DNA of 64,000 bases. Source: CBDDBH01 sp965225625 (lineage in GTDB: Bacteria; Pseudomonadota; Gammaproteobacteria; JADZEE01). The position numbers and the translations under genes are program-made. The DNA is taken from the NCBI GenBank assembly GCA_965225625.1, contig CBDDBH010000005.1, forward strand, positions 19,572-83,571, in the 5' to 3' direction. The notes under the pieces are model-generated. The model was not told where the DNA came from. It saw only the letters and a program-made list of their open reading frames with translations, and ran no database searches. Shown piece after piece: positions 35,065 through 43,287 of the stretch; positions within the stretch are counted from its first letter, which is position 1; every line of letters starts with the position of its first letter.

Positions 35065-36303
35065 ATGAATAGTGACCAGGCAGAAATCTTTTATCATACT
35101 CAAGCCATGCCAATCCGAACGGAAATCACCGGTGGTAAAGTGCCGGTCAAGATCTACACTGATGAAATTGATACTCGCGCCTATCAGCAACTCCAACAGA
35201 TGGCGCAATTACCTTTCATACACAAACACATCGCCGCCATGCCCGATGTACGCACCGGTATCGGCGCCACGGTTGGATCGGTAATACCCACGCTCGGCGC
35301 CATCATTCCTGCCGCGGTAGGCGTTGATATCGGCTGTGGCATGAACGCAGTGCAACTATCCTTGAACGCGAGCGCGCTGCCTGACTCGCTGCGCGCTACC
35401 CGCACAGCGATAGAATCAGCCGTTCCGGTCGGATTTAGCATGCACGATGAACCGGCGGTTGAGCGATTGCGCGGTGAGCGTTTACGCAGCGACTTGGAGC
35501 AGATCTTCGAATCTCACCCGGAAATAAGCGGCATGCAGAAAAATGCCCACAGCACCTGGCTGCGGCAACTCGGAACACTGGGCGGCGGCAACCACTTCAT
35601 AGAGTTGTGCCTGGACGAGACGGATAATGTCTGGGTGATGTTGCATTCGGGCAGTCGCGGAATCGGCAACGCCATCGGCCGCCACTTCATTGCGCTGGCC
35701 AAGCGTGATATGGAACGCCACCAGCAGCGGCTTCCTCATCGGGATCTCGCTTATTTCGTCGAGGGCGCACAACATTTCGACGACTATGTGTTCGCCGTAA
35801 GCTGGGCGCAGGAATACGCAAGCGTAAACCGGGAGGAAATGATGCGTTTAATCCTGCGGGCACTAGAAAACACCCTGCCAAAATTTACGGTCCGCGCCCA
35901 CGCGATCAACTGCCACCACAATTACGTCGCCAGCGAGCGGCACTACGGCGCTGACGTATTCGTCACGCGCAAAGGCGCCATTCGAGCCGGCAAAGGGGAA
36001 CTGGGGATCATACCCGGGAGTATGGGCGCCAAGTCGTTCATCATCCGCGGCAAAGGCAACAATGAATCGTTTTGTTCAAGCGCGCATGGCGCCGGCCGAC
36101 GCATGAGTCGCAGCGAGGCGAAACGGCGGTACCGGGCACAGGACGTCGAAGCGCAAACACGTGGCGTTGAGTGCCGCAAGGACAAAAGTGTCGTTGATGA
36201 AATCCCCGCTGCCTATAAGGACATAGACCGTGTCATGCAAAATCAATCGGATCTGGTCGATATTGTCCGCACTCTGAAACAGGTCGTTTGCGTAAAAGGC
36301 TAA
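35065..36303 (+). CDS. rtcB: RtcB family RNA ligase
   Basis: A 412-residue protein of the RtcB family, which joins 2',3'-cyclic phosphate or 3'-phosphate ends to 5'-OH ends using GTP and manganese. Metal ligands appear in VGVDIGCGMNAV (Cys), LGGGNHFIEL (His) and HAINCHHNYV. The guanylation region is SSAHGAGRRMSRSEAKRRY, with the histidine expected to carry GMP. Neither rtcA nor the regulator rtcR is adjacent. ATG 35065 or 35107 could be the start. Confidence 0.92.
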   Translation: MNSDQAEIFYHTQAMPIRTEITGGKVPVKIYTDEIDTRAYQQLQQMAQLPFIHKHIAAMPDVRTGIGATVGSVIPTLGAIIPAAVGVDIGCGMNAVQLSLNASALPDSLRATRTAIESAVPVGFSMHDEPAVERLRGERLRSDLEQIFESHPEISGMQKNAHSTWLRQLGTLGGGNHFIELCLDETDNVWVMLHSGSRGIGNAIGRHFIALAKRDMERHQQRLPHRDLAYFVEGAQHFDDYVFAVSWAQEYASVNREEMMRLILRALENTLPKFTVRAHAINCHHNYVASERHYGADVFVTRKGAIRAGKGELGIIPGSMGAKSFIIRGKGNNESFCSSAHGAGRRMSRSEAKRRYRAQDVEAQTRGVECRKDKSVVDEIPAAYKDIDRVMQNQSDLVDIVRTLKQVVCVKG

Positions 36304-36316
36304 GCGCGCTCGAGGG

Positions 36317-36667
36317 TTACGTGGAAAGGAGATAATCCGGACCGACGGCCGCTTCGATAAAATCAAACCAGGCTTGTTTGGCGTTCTGGACGAATTGCTC
36401 AAAGTGCAGGCCAATCAGGATCTCATCGGCTGCTTCTGAAACGTAAGCAACCGAACATTGGACGTCTACTCGTTGATGTTTGGAAACCTGAATACCCGCC
36501 GTCACCGCTTTTGTATCGAGTTCCGCGACGAGGTGCCAAACCCGCATTTCGGGACACACGATTTGCATGCCGTTGGCAGAGAGATTAGCGCTGAACATCT
36601 CAACTTCCTGGATGTATACGGGCAAGCGTTTGACGAACCGCGGTGCCCGCCGTCGTTCATCACTCAT
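36317..36667 (-). CDS. PilZ domain protein
   Basis: A 116-residue protein with RRAPRFVKRLPVYI at the start, the RxxxR motif of cyclic di-GMP-binding PilZ domains. The later motif, usually D/NxSxxG, is present as ANLSANGMQIVCPE. A ribosome site AGGGGA precedes ATG 36667. It is convergent with rtcB. Binding of cyclic di-GMP is predicted from these two motifs; the output is unknown. Confidence 0.82.
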   Translation of the reverse strand: MSDERRRAPRFVKRLPVYIQEVEMFSANLSANGMQIVCPEMRVWHLVAELDTKAVTAGIQVSKHQRVDVQCSVAYVSEAADEILIGLHFEQFVQNAKQAWFDFIEAAVGPDYLLST

Positions 36668-36907
36668 GGAGATCCCCTGGTAAAGCCTGAGTATAGCCCA
36701 GCGCTGGGCTCATACGGCGTGTGTGGAAGTGGCGTCCCCCACGCCCTACGGGCCGCCGGCGCTATATGCCGACGTTCTGGGCCGAAAACGCCGGCCCTGA
36801 ATTTGCTTAATTTACACTTTATATATTTACATATGCTGGAGTGCCGAGCCGCATGCCCGTTTTTGCACCTTTCTAAGTGCTGTCAATCCGTATTCAAATT
36901 TGAATAA

Positions 36908-36927
36908 TTATAGAAAATAAACTATAA
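36908..36927. promoter_or_regulatory. Inverted repeat TTATAG-N8-CTATAA, candidate operator of the antitoxin gene
   Basis: Perfect six-base arms lie in an AT-rich stretch 28 bases before the toxin-stump ATG at 36956. HigA-type antitoxins usually bind such repeats in their own promoters. The rest of the 288-base gap from 36668 is AT-rich from about 36800, with no supported gene. It also contains the palindrome AGCCCAGCGCTGGGCT near 36698. Confidence 0.45.
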
Positions 36928-36955
36928 CTAAATCATACCCGGATCGCACGAAACG

Positions 36956-37528
36956 ATGGGAAAAGGCGCATTTTTAGTAGGTAGCACCAAGGAGGACATG
37001 AAGGGTTTTTCCGAGCAAGCGCGCCGCGAAACGGGTCTGGAGCTTCGGGCGATGAACGAAAAGATCGAGCGCGCCAGCGACAACATCTTCGAGGATCGAG
37101 GCTTCGAGGGTGAAGAGGCAGCGAACCTGCTGATCCGGGCGGATCTTCTTATCGAACTGCGCCAACGCATTCGCCGATCCAATCTGACGCAAATGCAGGC
37201 AGCCGAGCTTTTAGGGCTCAAGCAGCCCGATGTCAGCAATTTGCTGAAGGGTAAGATCGATAAATTCAGCATCGACAAGCTGGTCAACATGCTCGCAGCG
37301 GTAGGTCAGCGTGTCACCGTGAAGTTTCCAAAGCATCGCTTACAGGCCATCGATGGCGGGACTGACACACTCGCGCCGGCGCAATCCATCGCTTCGGCAC
37401 GCGAAGCCAAGGGCGGGCGCTTTGTCTCTGCCAATAAGTCCCGGCGAAATACGGCTATCGCCAGCAAGAGAGTCGCTGCTAAGAAAGCCAAGAATGGCAG
37501 CCCGAACAAGAAAACCGCATCTAAATAA
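36956..37528 (+). CDS. XRE-family antitoxin fused to the N-terminal stump of a HigB/Gp49-like toxin
   Basis: A 190-residue frame with three parts. Residues 1-32 (GSTKEDMKGFSEQARRETG) look like the first helices of a RelE/HigB, Gp49-like toxin. Residues 33-125 look like a complete COG5606-type antitoxin, with MNEKIERASDNIFEDRGF, an HTH in LTQMQAAELLGLKQPDVSNL, and VTVKF. Residues about 150-190 form a Lys/Arg-rich tail (KRVAAKKAKNGSPNKKTASK) uncommon for this family. A second start, ATG 37052 with GGAG nine bases upstream, would give the antitoxin alone. The toxin body has been lost. Confidence 0.75.
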   Translation: MGKGAFLVGSTKEDMKGFSEQARRETGLELRAMNEKIERASDNIFEDRGFEGEEAANLLIRADLLIELRQRIRRSNLTQMQAAELLGLKQPDVSNLLKGKIDKFSIDKLVNMLAAVGQRVTVKFPKHRLQAIDGGTDTLAPAQSIASAREAKGGRFVSANKSRRNTAIASKRVAAKKAKNGSPNKKTASK

Positions 37529-37586
37529 AAAGGTGCCGGCACAGGGCCTCCTGACGCCAAGTGAATGAGTGATCTAATCAGCTTCA

Positions 37587-37823
37587 ATGATGACCGCAAC
37601 TTTTACCGAGTGTTTGAGATACCTGGCCGCGTTCCTTTCGGGCTACACGTCGGCGATTGAGCGCGCCGACAGCGACAATCTACGCAGGTTGCTGCAAGAC
37701 GGTATCGACCGGATCGAAGTCGATCCGAACGGCCAATACACCGATATCCACTACCGTTTTGCCATCGGTAACGGGTTTAGTATGGCGTCCCCACGGGGAG
37801 TCGAACCCCGGTTGCCGCCGTGA
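37587..37823 (+). pseudogene. C-terminal fragment of a site-specific recombinase
   Basis: A 78-residue frame whose middle (DNLRRLLQDGIDRIEVDPNG, then IHYRF) resembles the C-terminal end of large serine recombinases, which typically end in a RIEVDP-like strand. No catalytic domain precedes it. The frame runs into the tRNA-Glu gene on the other strand, so the last third is not meaningful protein. It is probably a remnant of an integrated element beside the tRNAs. The call is tentative. Confidence 0.45.
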
Positions 37824-37858
37824 AAGGGCGGTGTCCTAGGCCACTAGACGATGGGGAC
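37783..37858 (-). tRNA. tRNA-Glu (anticodon TTC)
   Basis: A 76-base cloverleaf on the minus strand. The acceptor GTCCCCA pairs with TGGGGAC, the discriminator is G, and CCA is encoded. The anticodon stem-loop CCGCCCTTTCACGGCGG carries TTC, and the T-arm has GGTTCGACTCC. It lies 55 bases downstream of tRNA-Ala in the same transcript. Confidence 0.96.
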
Positions 37859-37913
37859 GGTGTGGCACGTCCTTACTAACTAAACAGCAGCTCGCGGAGA
37901 GCCTTCGTTATTA

Positions 37914-37989
<76 letters not shown>

Positions 37990-38028
37990 ACTTGTTCGTT
38001 CCGGTATAGCCCCAAATCAAGCCGAGCG

Positions 38029-38058
38029 AATGTACGTCAGGCAACTGGAGGGTGTCAA
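38029..38058 (-). promoter_or_regulatory. Possible promoter of the tRNA-Ala/tRNA-Glu unit
   Basis: On the minus strand TTGACA (38053-38058) and TACATT (38029-38034) are 18 bases apart. They lie about 40 bases before the tRNA-Ala 5' end. The -35 is perfect; the -10 matches four of six. Confidence 0.45.
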
Positions 38059-38125
38059 GGACAGCACCCTATCGAGTCTGTTAGATTATGCCACCGTAAC
38101 CCTCAACCCTGCCAAGATAAAAACG

Positions 38126-39560
38126 ATGAATGACGCTACCAATCCGGCGTACGATGAAGTTCCGTACGACAGCAATCCGTTTCACCAATCACATCCGGAT
38201 CGACTCGCGACGATGGCAAGTCTATTTGGGATGCAGCCGCCCCCGGTCGAGACGGCGCGAGTTTTGGAATTGGGGTGTGCGGCTGGCGGCAATCTGATCC
38301 CGCATGCTGTGGTATTTCCGGATGCGCAGTTGGTCGGCGTCGATTTGTCGAAGCGGCAGATTGATGATGGGCAATCCACTGTAGACGCTCTGGAGCTCAC
38401 AAATATCGACTTGCAACAGCGCAGTATTGCCGATGTGGATGAATCTCTCGGCAAATTCGATTACATAATTTCGCACGGCGTGTATTCGTGGGTCGATAAC
38501 GATATACAAGCGCACATACTCAGAGTCTGCAAAGAGAATCTGGTCGAGAACGGTGTCGCGTACGTTAGCTATAACACCTATCCAGGGTGGCACATGCGCG
38601 GCATGCTTCGCGACATGATGCAGTATCACGTGACCCAATTTAACGATCCTAGCATGCGCGTGAAGCAGGCTCGGGCACTGCACCGTTTTCTTTCGGAAAA
38701 TGTTCCGGTGGAACGAAACCCTGCGTATGGACAGATGCTGAAGAACGAACTCGAATTGCTCGACAAGCAAGCCGATTACTACCTTCTTCATGACCACTTG
38801 GAAGAAGTGAATCTACCCGTATATTTCTTTGAGTTTGCCGAGCGAGCGCAAGCATTAGGGCTACAGTATCTGGCGGAGGCTGATTTCACATCGATGCTCG
38901 CGAGCGACTTTCCCGATACGGTAGCCGTTACTCTGAGAAACATCGCGCCAGATATCGTCCGCACGGAACAGTTCATGGATTTCCTGCGCAACCGGATGTT
39001 TCGCCAAACGCTACTGGTACACGCGGATGTAGAGCTAAACCGCGAGTTGGGTCCCAGCAGCATCTACGATTTCAACGTCGCCAGCCCGGCAAAGCCGGAC
39101 GCCGAAGCCGGGGACTACTCCGAAAAGATTTGGAATAGCGAGTCTTTGGGCTTCAAGCTTCCCTCGGGGACTACGCTGAATTCCACAAACGCGCTGACCA
39201 AATCCGCGATGATTTCGCTGGCCGACAAGTGGCCTGAGTCAATACCGTTTCGTGACCTCGCAACCAAGGTGCTGTCGGATTGTCCACCTGACTCGGAAAT
39301 GGCAAAGCTCGACGGTGGCGACGTAACCAAGGTTCTCGGCGCGGATCTATTGCGATGCTACAGCCGCGGTATCATCGAATGTCATGTCGTCGCTGACGCT
39401 TATACCAAAGACGTGTCCGAAAAACCGCAGGCAAGCCCCTTGGCCAAGCTACAAGCACTGACAAGGGCACGCATTACCAACCTGCGACACGAAACCCTGG
39501 CTATAGACGAGTTCAACAAGCATGTCTTACAACTCCTGGATGGTGCGAATACACCCCCTG
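38126..39560 (+). pseudogene. Class I methyltransferase with regulatory domain, interrupted by an IS (N-terminal part)
   Basis: From ATG 38126 (MNDATNPAYDEVPYDSNPFH) about 478 residues are intact up to the IS boundary. The SAM-binding ARVLELGCAAGGNLIP motif is near residue 47, followed by GKFDYIISHGVYSWV and a long methyltransferase regulatory domain (MethyTransf_Reg type). The frame is cut by the IS3-family element and reaches a stop at 39571 inside its left end. The missing C-terminus resumes at 41189. The truncated product may still fold. The substrate is unknown. Upstream in-frame starts overlap tRNA-Ala and are rejected. Confidence 0.82.
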
Positions 39561-39622
39561 TGTCAGGATAGATGTCGCCTTTATTAGAGAGAGAAAAACA
39601 AGGGGGCGAGAGAGATTGGTCA

Positions 39623-40105
39623 ATGAAACATTCACAGGAATTGAGAGAGAGGGTAACGAGGAAAGTGTTGGAAGGAACGAGGTCACAGGGGTTGGTCGCG
39701 GAGGAATTTGGAATTGGTCGTTCGACGATCCAGAATTGGTTACGTCAAGATCGAAGAGCGGGAGTGAGCGAGGTGGTGAAACAAGAGAGGCGCCCTGAGG
39801 ACTGGACAGCGCAGGAGCGACTGAACGCGCTGATTGAGAGCAGTGCATTATCGGACGATGCTCTGGGCACGTGGTGTCGCGGTCAAGGGTTGCACACGCA
39901 TCATCTTGAGCGTTGGCGCCGGGAGATAATTGAAGGTCAGGACCGGGGCAAGGGGTCGCAGAGCACGCTGCGCGCCTTACGCGAAGAGACCCGGTCATTG
40001 AAGAAGGAACTACGTCGCAAGGAGAAGGCGCTGGCGGAGACGGCGGCGTTGCTGGTGCTGAAAAAAAAAGCGGCCGCGATTTGGGGGGAGCCCGAGGACG
40101 ATTGA
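39623..40105 (+). CDS. IS3-family transposase OrfA
   Basis: About 160 residues from ATG 39623 (MKHSQELRERVTRKVLEGTR). The N-terminal helix-turn-helix (AEEFGIGRSTIQNWLRQDRR) should bind the IS ends. A C-terminal leucine-zipper-like helix (LREETRSLKKELRRKEKALA) fits OrfA multimerisation. Near its end is a run of nine A (40061-40069). A -1 shift there joins this frame to orfB and would make the full transposase. Confidence 0.85.
   Translation: MKHSQELRERVTRKVLEGTRSQGLVAEEFGIGRSTIQNWLRQDRRAGVSEVVKQERRPEDWTAQERLNALIESSALSDDALGTWCRGQGLHTHHLERWRREIIEGQDRGKGSQSTLRALREETRSLKKELRRKEKALAETAALLVLKKKAAAIWGEPEDD
40061..40069 (+). promoter_or_regulatory. A9 slippery site for -1 frameshifting, orfA to orfB
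   Basis: Nine consecutive A in CTG-A9-GCGG lie within the orfA/orfB overlap. In the -1 frame the reading continues without a stop into orfB (through LGGARGRLISEP). Such A runs are the usual programmed frameshift or slippage signal of IS3-family elements. Confidence 0.75.
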
Positions 40106-41163
40106 TTAGCGAGCCAGAGCGAGTACAGGCAGTGGTGTTAATCGATGAAGCGGTGCAACAAGGGTGTCGTAAAGTGAAGGCATGTGAAACGCTGGGGCTG
40201 TCGCTACGCACGGTGCAACGGTGGCAGCGCACAGGGTCGGTGGACCGGCGCAAAGGGTCACGGGCGATGCCGGCGAATCGGCTGAGCCAGAGCGAGGTTG
40301 CGCGGGTGGTGGCGGTACTCAATGCGCCTGAGCACGCTGCCAAGAGCCCCAACCAGGTCGTCGCGATGCTGGCGGACCGTGGGGAGTATATCGCTTCGGA
40401 ATCAACGATGTATCGGATCCTGCGCGAGGAGAGATTATTGCACCACCGCCAGGCCAGCGCACCGGCGCGCCGCCATGAGCCCACCGCGCGGGTGGCCAGC
40501 GGGCCAAACCAGGTATGGAGTTGGGATATCACGTGGCTGGCGAGCCCGGTGCGGGGAATGTATTTCTATCTGTACCTGATTATGGACATCTACTCTCGCA
40601 AGATCGTGACCTGGCAGGTGCATGAGCGTGAATGCGCCGAGTACGCTGCGGCGTTGGCGCATGAGGCCTGTTATGTGGAGGGAGTCGATGCACGGGAAGT
40701 GGTTTTGCACGCCGACAATGGCTCGCCGATGAAAGGGGCGACGATGCTCGCCACGCTCGAGCGCCTGGGCGTCATCCCTTCATTTTCGCGCCCGGCGGTG
40801 AGCGATGACAATCCGTTTTCGGAAAGCTTGTTTCGAACCCTCAAATACCGTCCGGAGTATCCGGAGCAAGCCTTTGAAAACATCACTCACGCGCGTGCCT
40901 GGGTGGAGCGGTTCGTACGCTGGTACAACCATGAACATCGCCACAGTGCGATCCGGTTCGTGACACCGCACGAGCGTCATAGCGGGCAGGAGCGGGAGAT
41001 ATTACAACGCCGACATGCGCTCTATCAGCAGGCCCGGCGAGGTCACCCTGAGCGCTGGAGTGGTGAGACGCGAAACTGGACACCTGCAGGTACGACATCC
41101 CTAACAGGCTATCGACCAAAAGTTAAGAAAGCCGAAAACTCACAAGTTATGAAGGCAGCATAA
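40081..41163 (+). CDS. IS3-family transposase OrfB (DDE integrase core)
   Basis: About 350-360 residues. An N-terminal HTH region (ACETLGLSLRTVQRWQRTG) is followed by HTH_21-like and rve domains. The DDE triad is visible as WSWDITWL (first Asp), VVLHADNGSPMKG (second Asp) and NPFSESLFRTLKYRPEYP (Glu). The TTG at 40081 is not a natural start; expression is expected by frameshift from orfA. All catalytic residues are present, so the transposase may be active. Confidence 0.88.
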   Translation: MGGARGRLISEPERVQAVVLIDEAVQQGCRKVKACETLGLSLRTVQRWQRTGSVDRRKGSRAMPANRLSQSEVARVVAVLNAPEHAAKSPNQVVAMLADRGEYIASESTMYRILREERLLHHRQASAPARRHEPTARVASGPNQVWSWDITWLASPVRGMYFYLYLIMDIYSRKIVTWQVHERECAEYAAALAHEACYVEGVDAREVVLHADNGSPMKGATMLATLERLGVIPSFSRPAVSDDNPFSESLFRTLKYRPEYPEQAFENITHARAWVERFVRWYNHEHRHSAIRFVTPHERHSGQEREILQRRHALYQQARRGHPERWSGETRNWTPAGTTSLTGYRPKVKKAENSQVMKAA

Positions 41164-41188
41164 ATCTTAGGCGACAACTTGCTTGACA

Positions 41189-41367
41189 TTTACCGTACAC
41201 GGGATGACATCATCGAAGCGCTAGCCCAGGTGGTCAATCAGGGAGCACTTAACATTCAAGTAAATCAATTACAGGTCACCGAACCCGCCAACATACGCGC
41301 ACATTTGGATACGGCGCTTACGGAGATGTTGCCGAGATTGGCCCAGTCGGCATTGCTGCTCGCATAA
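41189..41367 (+). pseudogene. C-terminal remnant of the interrupted methyltransferase
   Basis: About 59 residues after the IS (YRTRDDIIEALAQVVNQGAL, then LPRLAQSALLLA at the end). They match the tail seen in methyltransferases with the regulatory domain. Joining 39560 directly to 41189 restores one reading frame (ending LLDGANTPPV then YRTRDD). It cannot be translated as part of the enzyme while the IS is present. Confidence 0.8.
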
Positions 41368-41463
41368 CAAATTTGGATCCCGGCGAGGTCGTTGGATTCC
41401 GGAGGAATCCCTGCAGTTATTATCGATGATTGCGGACATTAGCCAGCCTCGGTATTTTTACTA

Positions 41464-41606
41464 CCCCTCACCCGACCGCCATGGATGGCGGAAGGGCAGG
41501 CAATCCAAGGAGCATTCGCCCGCCTGTCCTTCTCCCCAAATTGGGAGAAGGGTCCCATGGTGTAGCGCCCCTCGCCCCTTGCGGGAGAGGGGTTGGGGTG
41601 AGGGGT
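41464..41606. repeat. REP-like palindromic repeat, copy 3
   Basis: It starts CCCCTCACCC and ends GGGGTTGGGGTGAGGGGT, with an extra inner section and a core variant GGGTCCCATGGTGT. It occupies half of the 294-base gap between the methyltransferase remnant and gltX (both converge on it). Nothing else is seen in that gap. Confidence 0.8.
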
Positions 41607-41661
41607 AGATTATATTACGTCAGCTGCTGTAAAAAACTGATGGGATTCTTAATGGTGGATC

Positions 41662-43077
41662 CTACCGTGTGACCTCCTTGCCCTTGATGTATGCAAGGGC
41701 GGCGTCGATACGCGCCAAGGTCTTGGGGCGGCCGATGAGTTCGACGGTAGCGTCAATCGGCGGTGAAACAGCACCGCCTGTAACGGCAACCCGCAGCGGT
41801 TGTGCAACTTTTCCCAGTTTCACATCGAATTGTTCGGCAACCTGCTCAATAACCTGATGTATTGTATCGGCGACCCAGTCGTCCAACTGTCCTAAAGCTG
41901 CAGCGATCGCTGCAAGCAGTGGACCTGCGCTGGCGTTTAAATTCTTACGCGCCGCTTTTTCATCGTAGGTCGCTGGCTCTTCAAAAAAGTAGCGAGATGC
42001 TTCGGCCATCTCAACGAGCGTCTTGGCGCGCTCTCGTAGCACTTCGGCAACCGCCTTAACATCAGGGCCGTCGGCGCAATCGATTCCAATCACCGCTATT
42101 TGACGGGCTAGCCGTTCAGTAAGATATTCCGATGATGCCGACTTAATATAGTGTTGATTGAGCCATTGCAGCTTGGCGCCATCAAACGTAGCGGCAGCTT
42201 TGTTCACCGCATCGAGATCGAAGGTCGCTATAAGTTCCTCGCGAGTGAAGACTTCCTGATCGCCGTGCGCCCAACCCAGGCGTACGAGGTAGTTAAGCAG
42301 TGCCTCAGGAAGATAACCGTCTTCGCGATATTGCGTAACACTGACGGCACCATGGCGTTTCGATAAACGCTTACTATCTTCTCCTAAGATCATCGAGACG
42401 TGCGCGTACTCCGGAATTTTCGCGCCCAGGGCGGTTAGGATGTTTATCTGACGGGGTGTGTTATTTAAATGGTCATCACCACGAATGACGTGCGTGATCG
42501 CCATATCCATGTCGTCAACACAAACCGTTAAATGGTAGGTGGGCGTGCCGTCGGCGCGCGCGATGACCAGGTCATCGAGTTCCGTGTTATCGAAGCGGAC
42601 ATGACCACGCACTCGATCCGCAACAACCACCTCGCCCGCGAGGGAATTTTTGAATCGGATTACAGGCTCCACCCCTTTTGGGGGTGGCGCGTCGCGGTCT
42701 CGCCAATAACCGTTATAGCGCGGCTTTTCGCCGCGTGCTCTAGCCTCGGCGCGCATGGCATCGACTTCTTCTTTACTGCAATAACAGCGATACGCTTTAC
42801 CCTCGTCGAGCAACTGCGTCACGATTTCACGGTAACGGGGATAACGCTCGGTCTGAAAAAACGGACCCTCGTCGTAGTCCAGTCCCAACCAGTCCATGCC
42901 ATCCATGATGGCTTGAACAGCCGCACCGCTAGAACGTTCGCGATCGGTATCTTCGATTCGAAGGACGAACACGCCCGCATGCTTGCGTGCATATAACCAG
43001 TTGAAAAGCGCCGTGCGTGCACCGCCGATGTGGAGATAACCGGTTGGACTGGGAGGAAAGCGTACGCGGACTGTCAT
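41662..43077 (-). CDS. gltX: Glutamyl-tRNA synthetase
   Basis: A 471-residue class I synthetase. The HIGH-type motif is in PTGYLHIGGARTALFNWLYA (near residue 13-20). The KMSKS-type motif is KRLSKRHGA (near 240). A Cys/His cluster (YRCYCSKEEVD) is in the zinc-binding region. The usual neighbour relation with tRNA-Val is kept (43198, opposite strand). In this window the enzyme and a tRNA-Glu gene are only about 4 kb apart. Confidence 0.95.
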   Translation of the reverse strand: MTVRVRFPPSPTGYLHIGGARTALFNWLYARKHAGVFVLRIEDTDRERSSGAAVQAIMDGMDWLGLDYDEGPFFQTERYPRYREIVTQLLDEGKAYRCYCSKEEVDAMRAEARARGEKPRYNGYWRDRDAPPPKGVEPVIRFKNSLAGEVVVADRVRGHVRFDNTELDDLVIARADGTPTYHLTVCVDDMDMAITHVIRGDDHLNNTPRQINILTALGAKIPEYAHVSMILGEDSKRLSKRHGAVSVTQYREDGYLPEALLNYLVRLGWAHGDQEVFTREELIATFDLDAVNKAAATFDGAKLQWLNQHYIKSASSEYLTERLARQIAVIGIDCADGPDVKAVAEVLRERAKTLVEMAEASRYFFEEPATYDEKAARKNLNASAGPLLAAIAAALGQLDDWVADTIHQVIEQVAEQFDVKLGKVAQPLRVAVTGGAVSPPIDATVELIGRPKTLARIDAALAYIKGKEVTR

Positions 43078-43156
43078 GACAGCCAGGGAATATATCCTGA
43101 ACGAGATGCGGCGCTATGCACGAACAGTCGCGTAGTACTGTTTCTTCTTGATCGTT

Positions 43157-43186
43157 TTCACTTTAAACTTTCCCGTGAATTATTAA
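43157..43186 (+). promoter_or_regulatory. Possible tRNA-Val promoter
   Basis: TTCACT (43157-43162) and TATTAA (43181-43186) are 18 bases apart. They lie just upstream of the tRNA and are followed by CCCC, a GC-rich discriminator typical of stringently controlled stable-RNA promoters. Confidence 0.4.
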
Positions 43187-43197
43187 CCCCGTTCATC

Positions 43198-43272
43198 GGG
43201 CGATTAGCTCAGGGGGAGAGCGCTGCCTTCACACGGCAGAGGTCGCTGGTTCGATCCCAGCATCGCCCACCA
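43198..43272 (+). tRNA. tRNA-Val (anticodon CAC)
   Basis: A 75-base cloverleaf. The acceptor GGGCGAT pairs with ATCGCCC, the discriminator is A, and CCA is encoded. The anticodon stem CTGCC/GGCAG encloses TTCACAC with anticodon CAC. The T-arm is GCTGGTTCGATCCCAGC. Confidence 0.95.
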
Positions 43273-43287
43273 CCCAAACGCTCGCGT

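Larger units (their letters stand above)
39561..41188 (+). mobile_element. IS3-family insertion sequence, 1,628 bp
   Basis: The left end TGTCAGGATAGATGTCGCCT (39561-39580) matches the reverse complement of the right end (TGTCAAGCAAGTTGTCGCCT, 41188-41169) at 15 of 20 bases. Two overlapping genes, orfA and orfB, lie within. No clear target duplication is seen: flanks read CTG on the left and TTT on the right. The element may be old, or its ends may have recombined. It splits a methyltransferase gene whose two parts flank it exactly. Confidence 0.87.

Noticed and set aside
35065..36303. RtcB-based RNA repair operon
   Set aside because: No rtcA, rtcR or archease gene is adjacent, and the neighbours are divergent or convergent.
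36956..37528. Active toxin-antitoxin system
   Set aside because: Only about 32 toxin-like residues remain, and they are fused to the antitoxin. No complete toxin is present.
39513..40532. 339-codon minus-strand frame
   Set aside because: It is antisense to the IS transposase genes and has a Ser/Pro/Arg-rich composition typical of a shadow.
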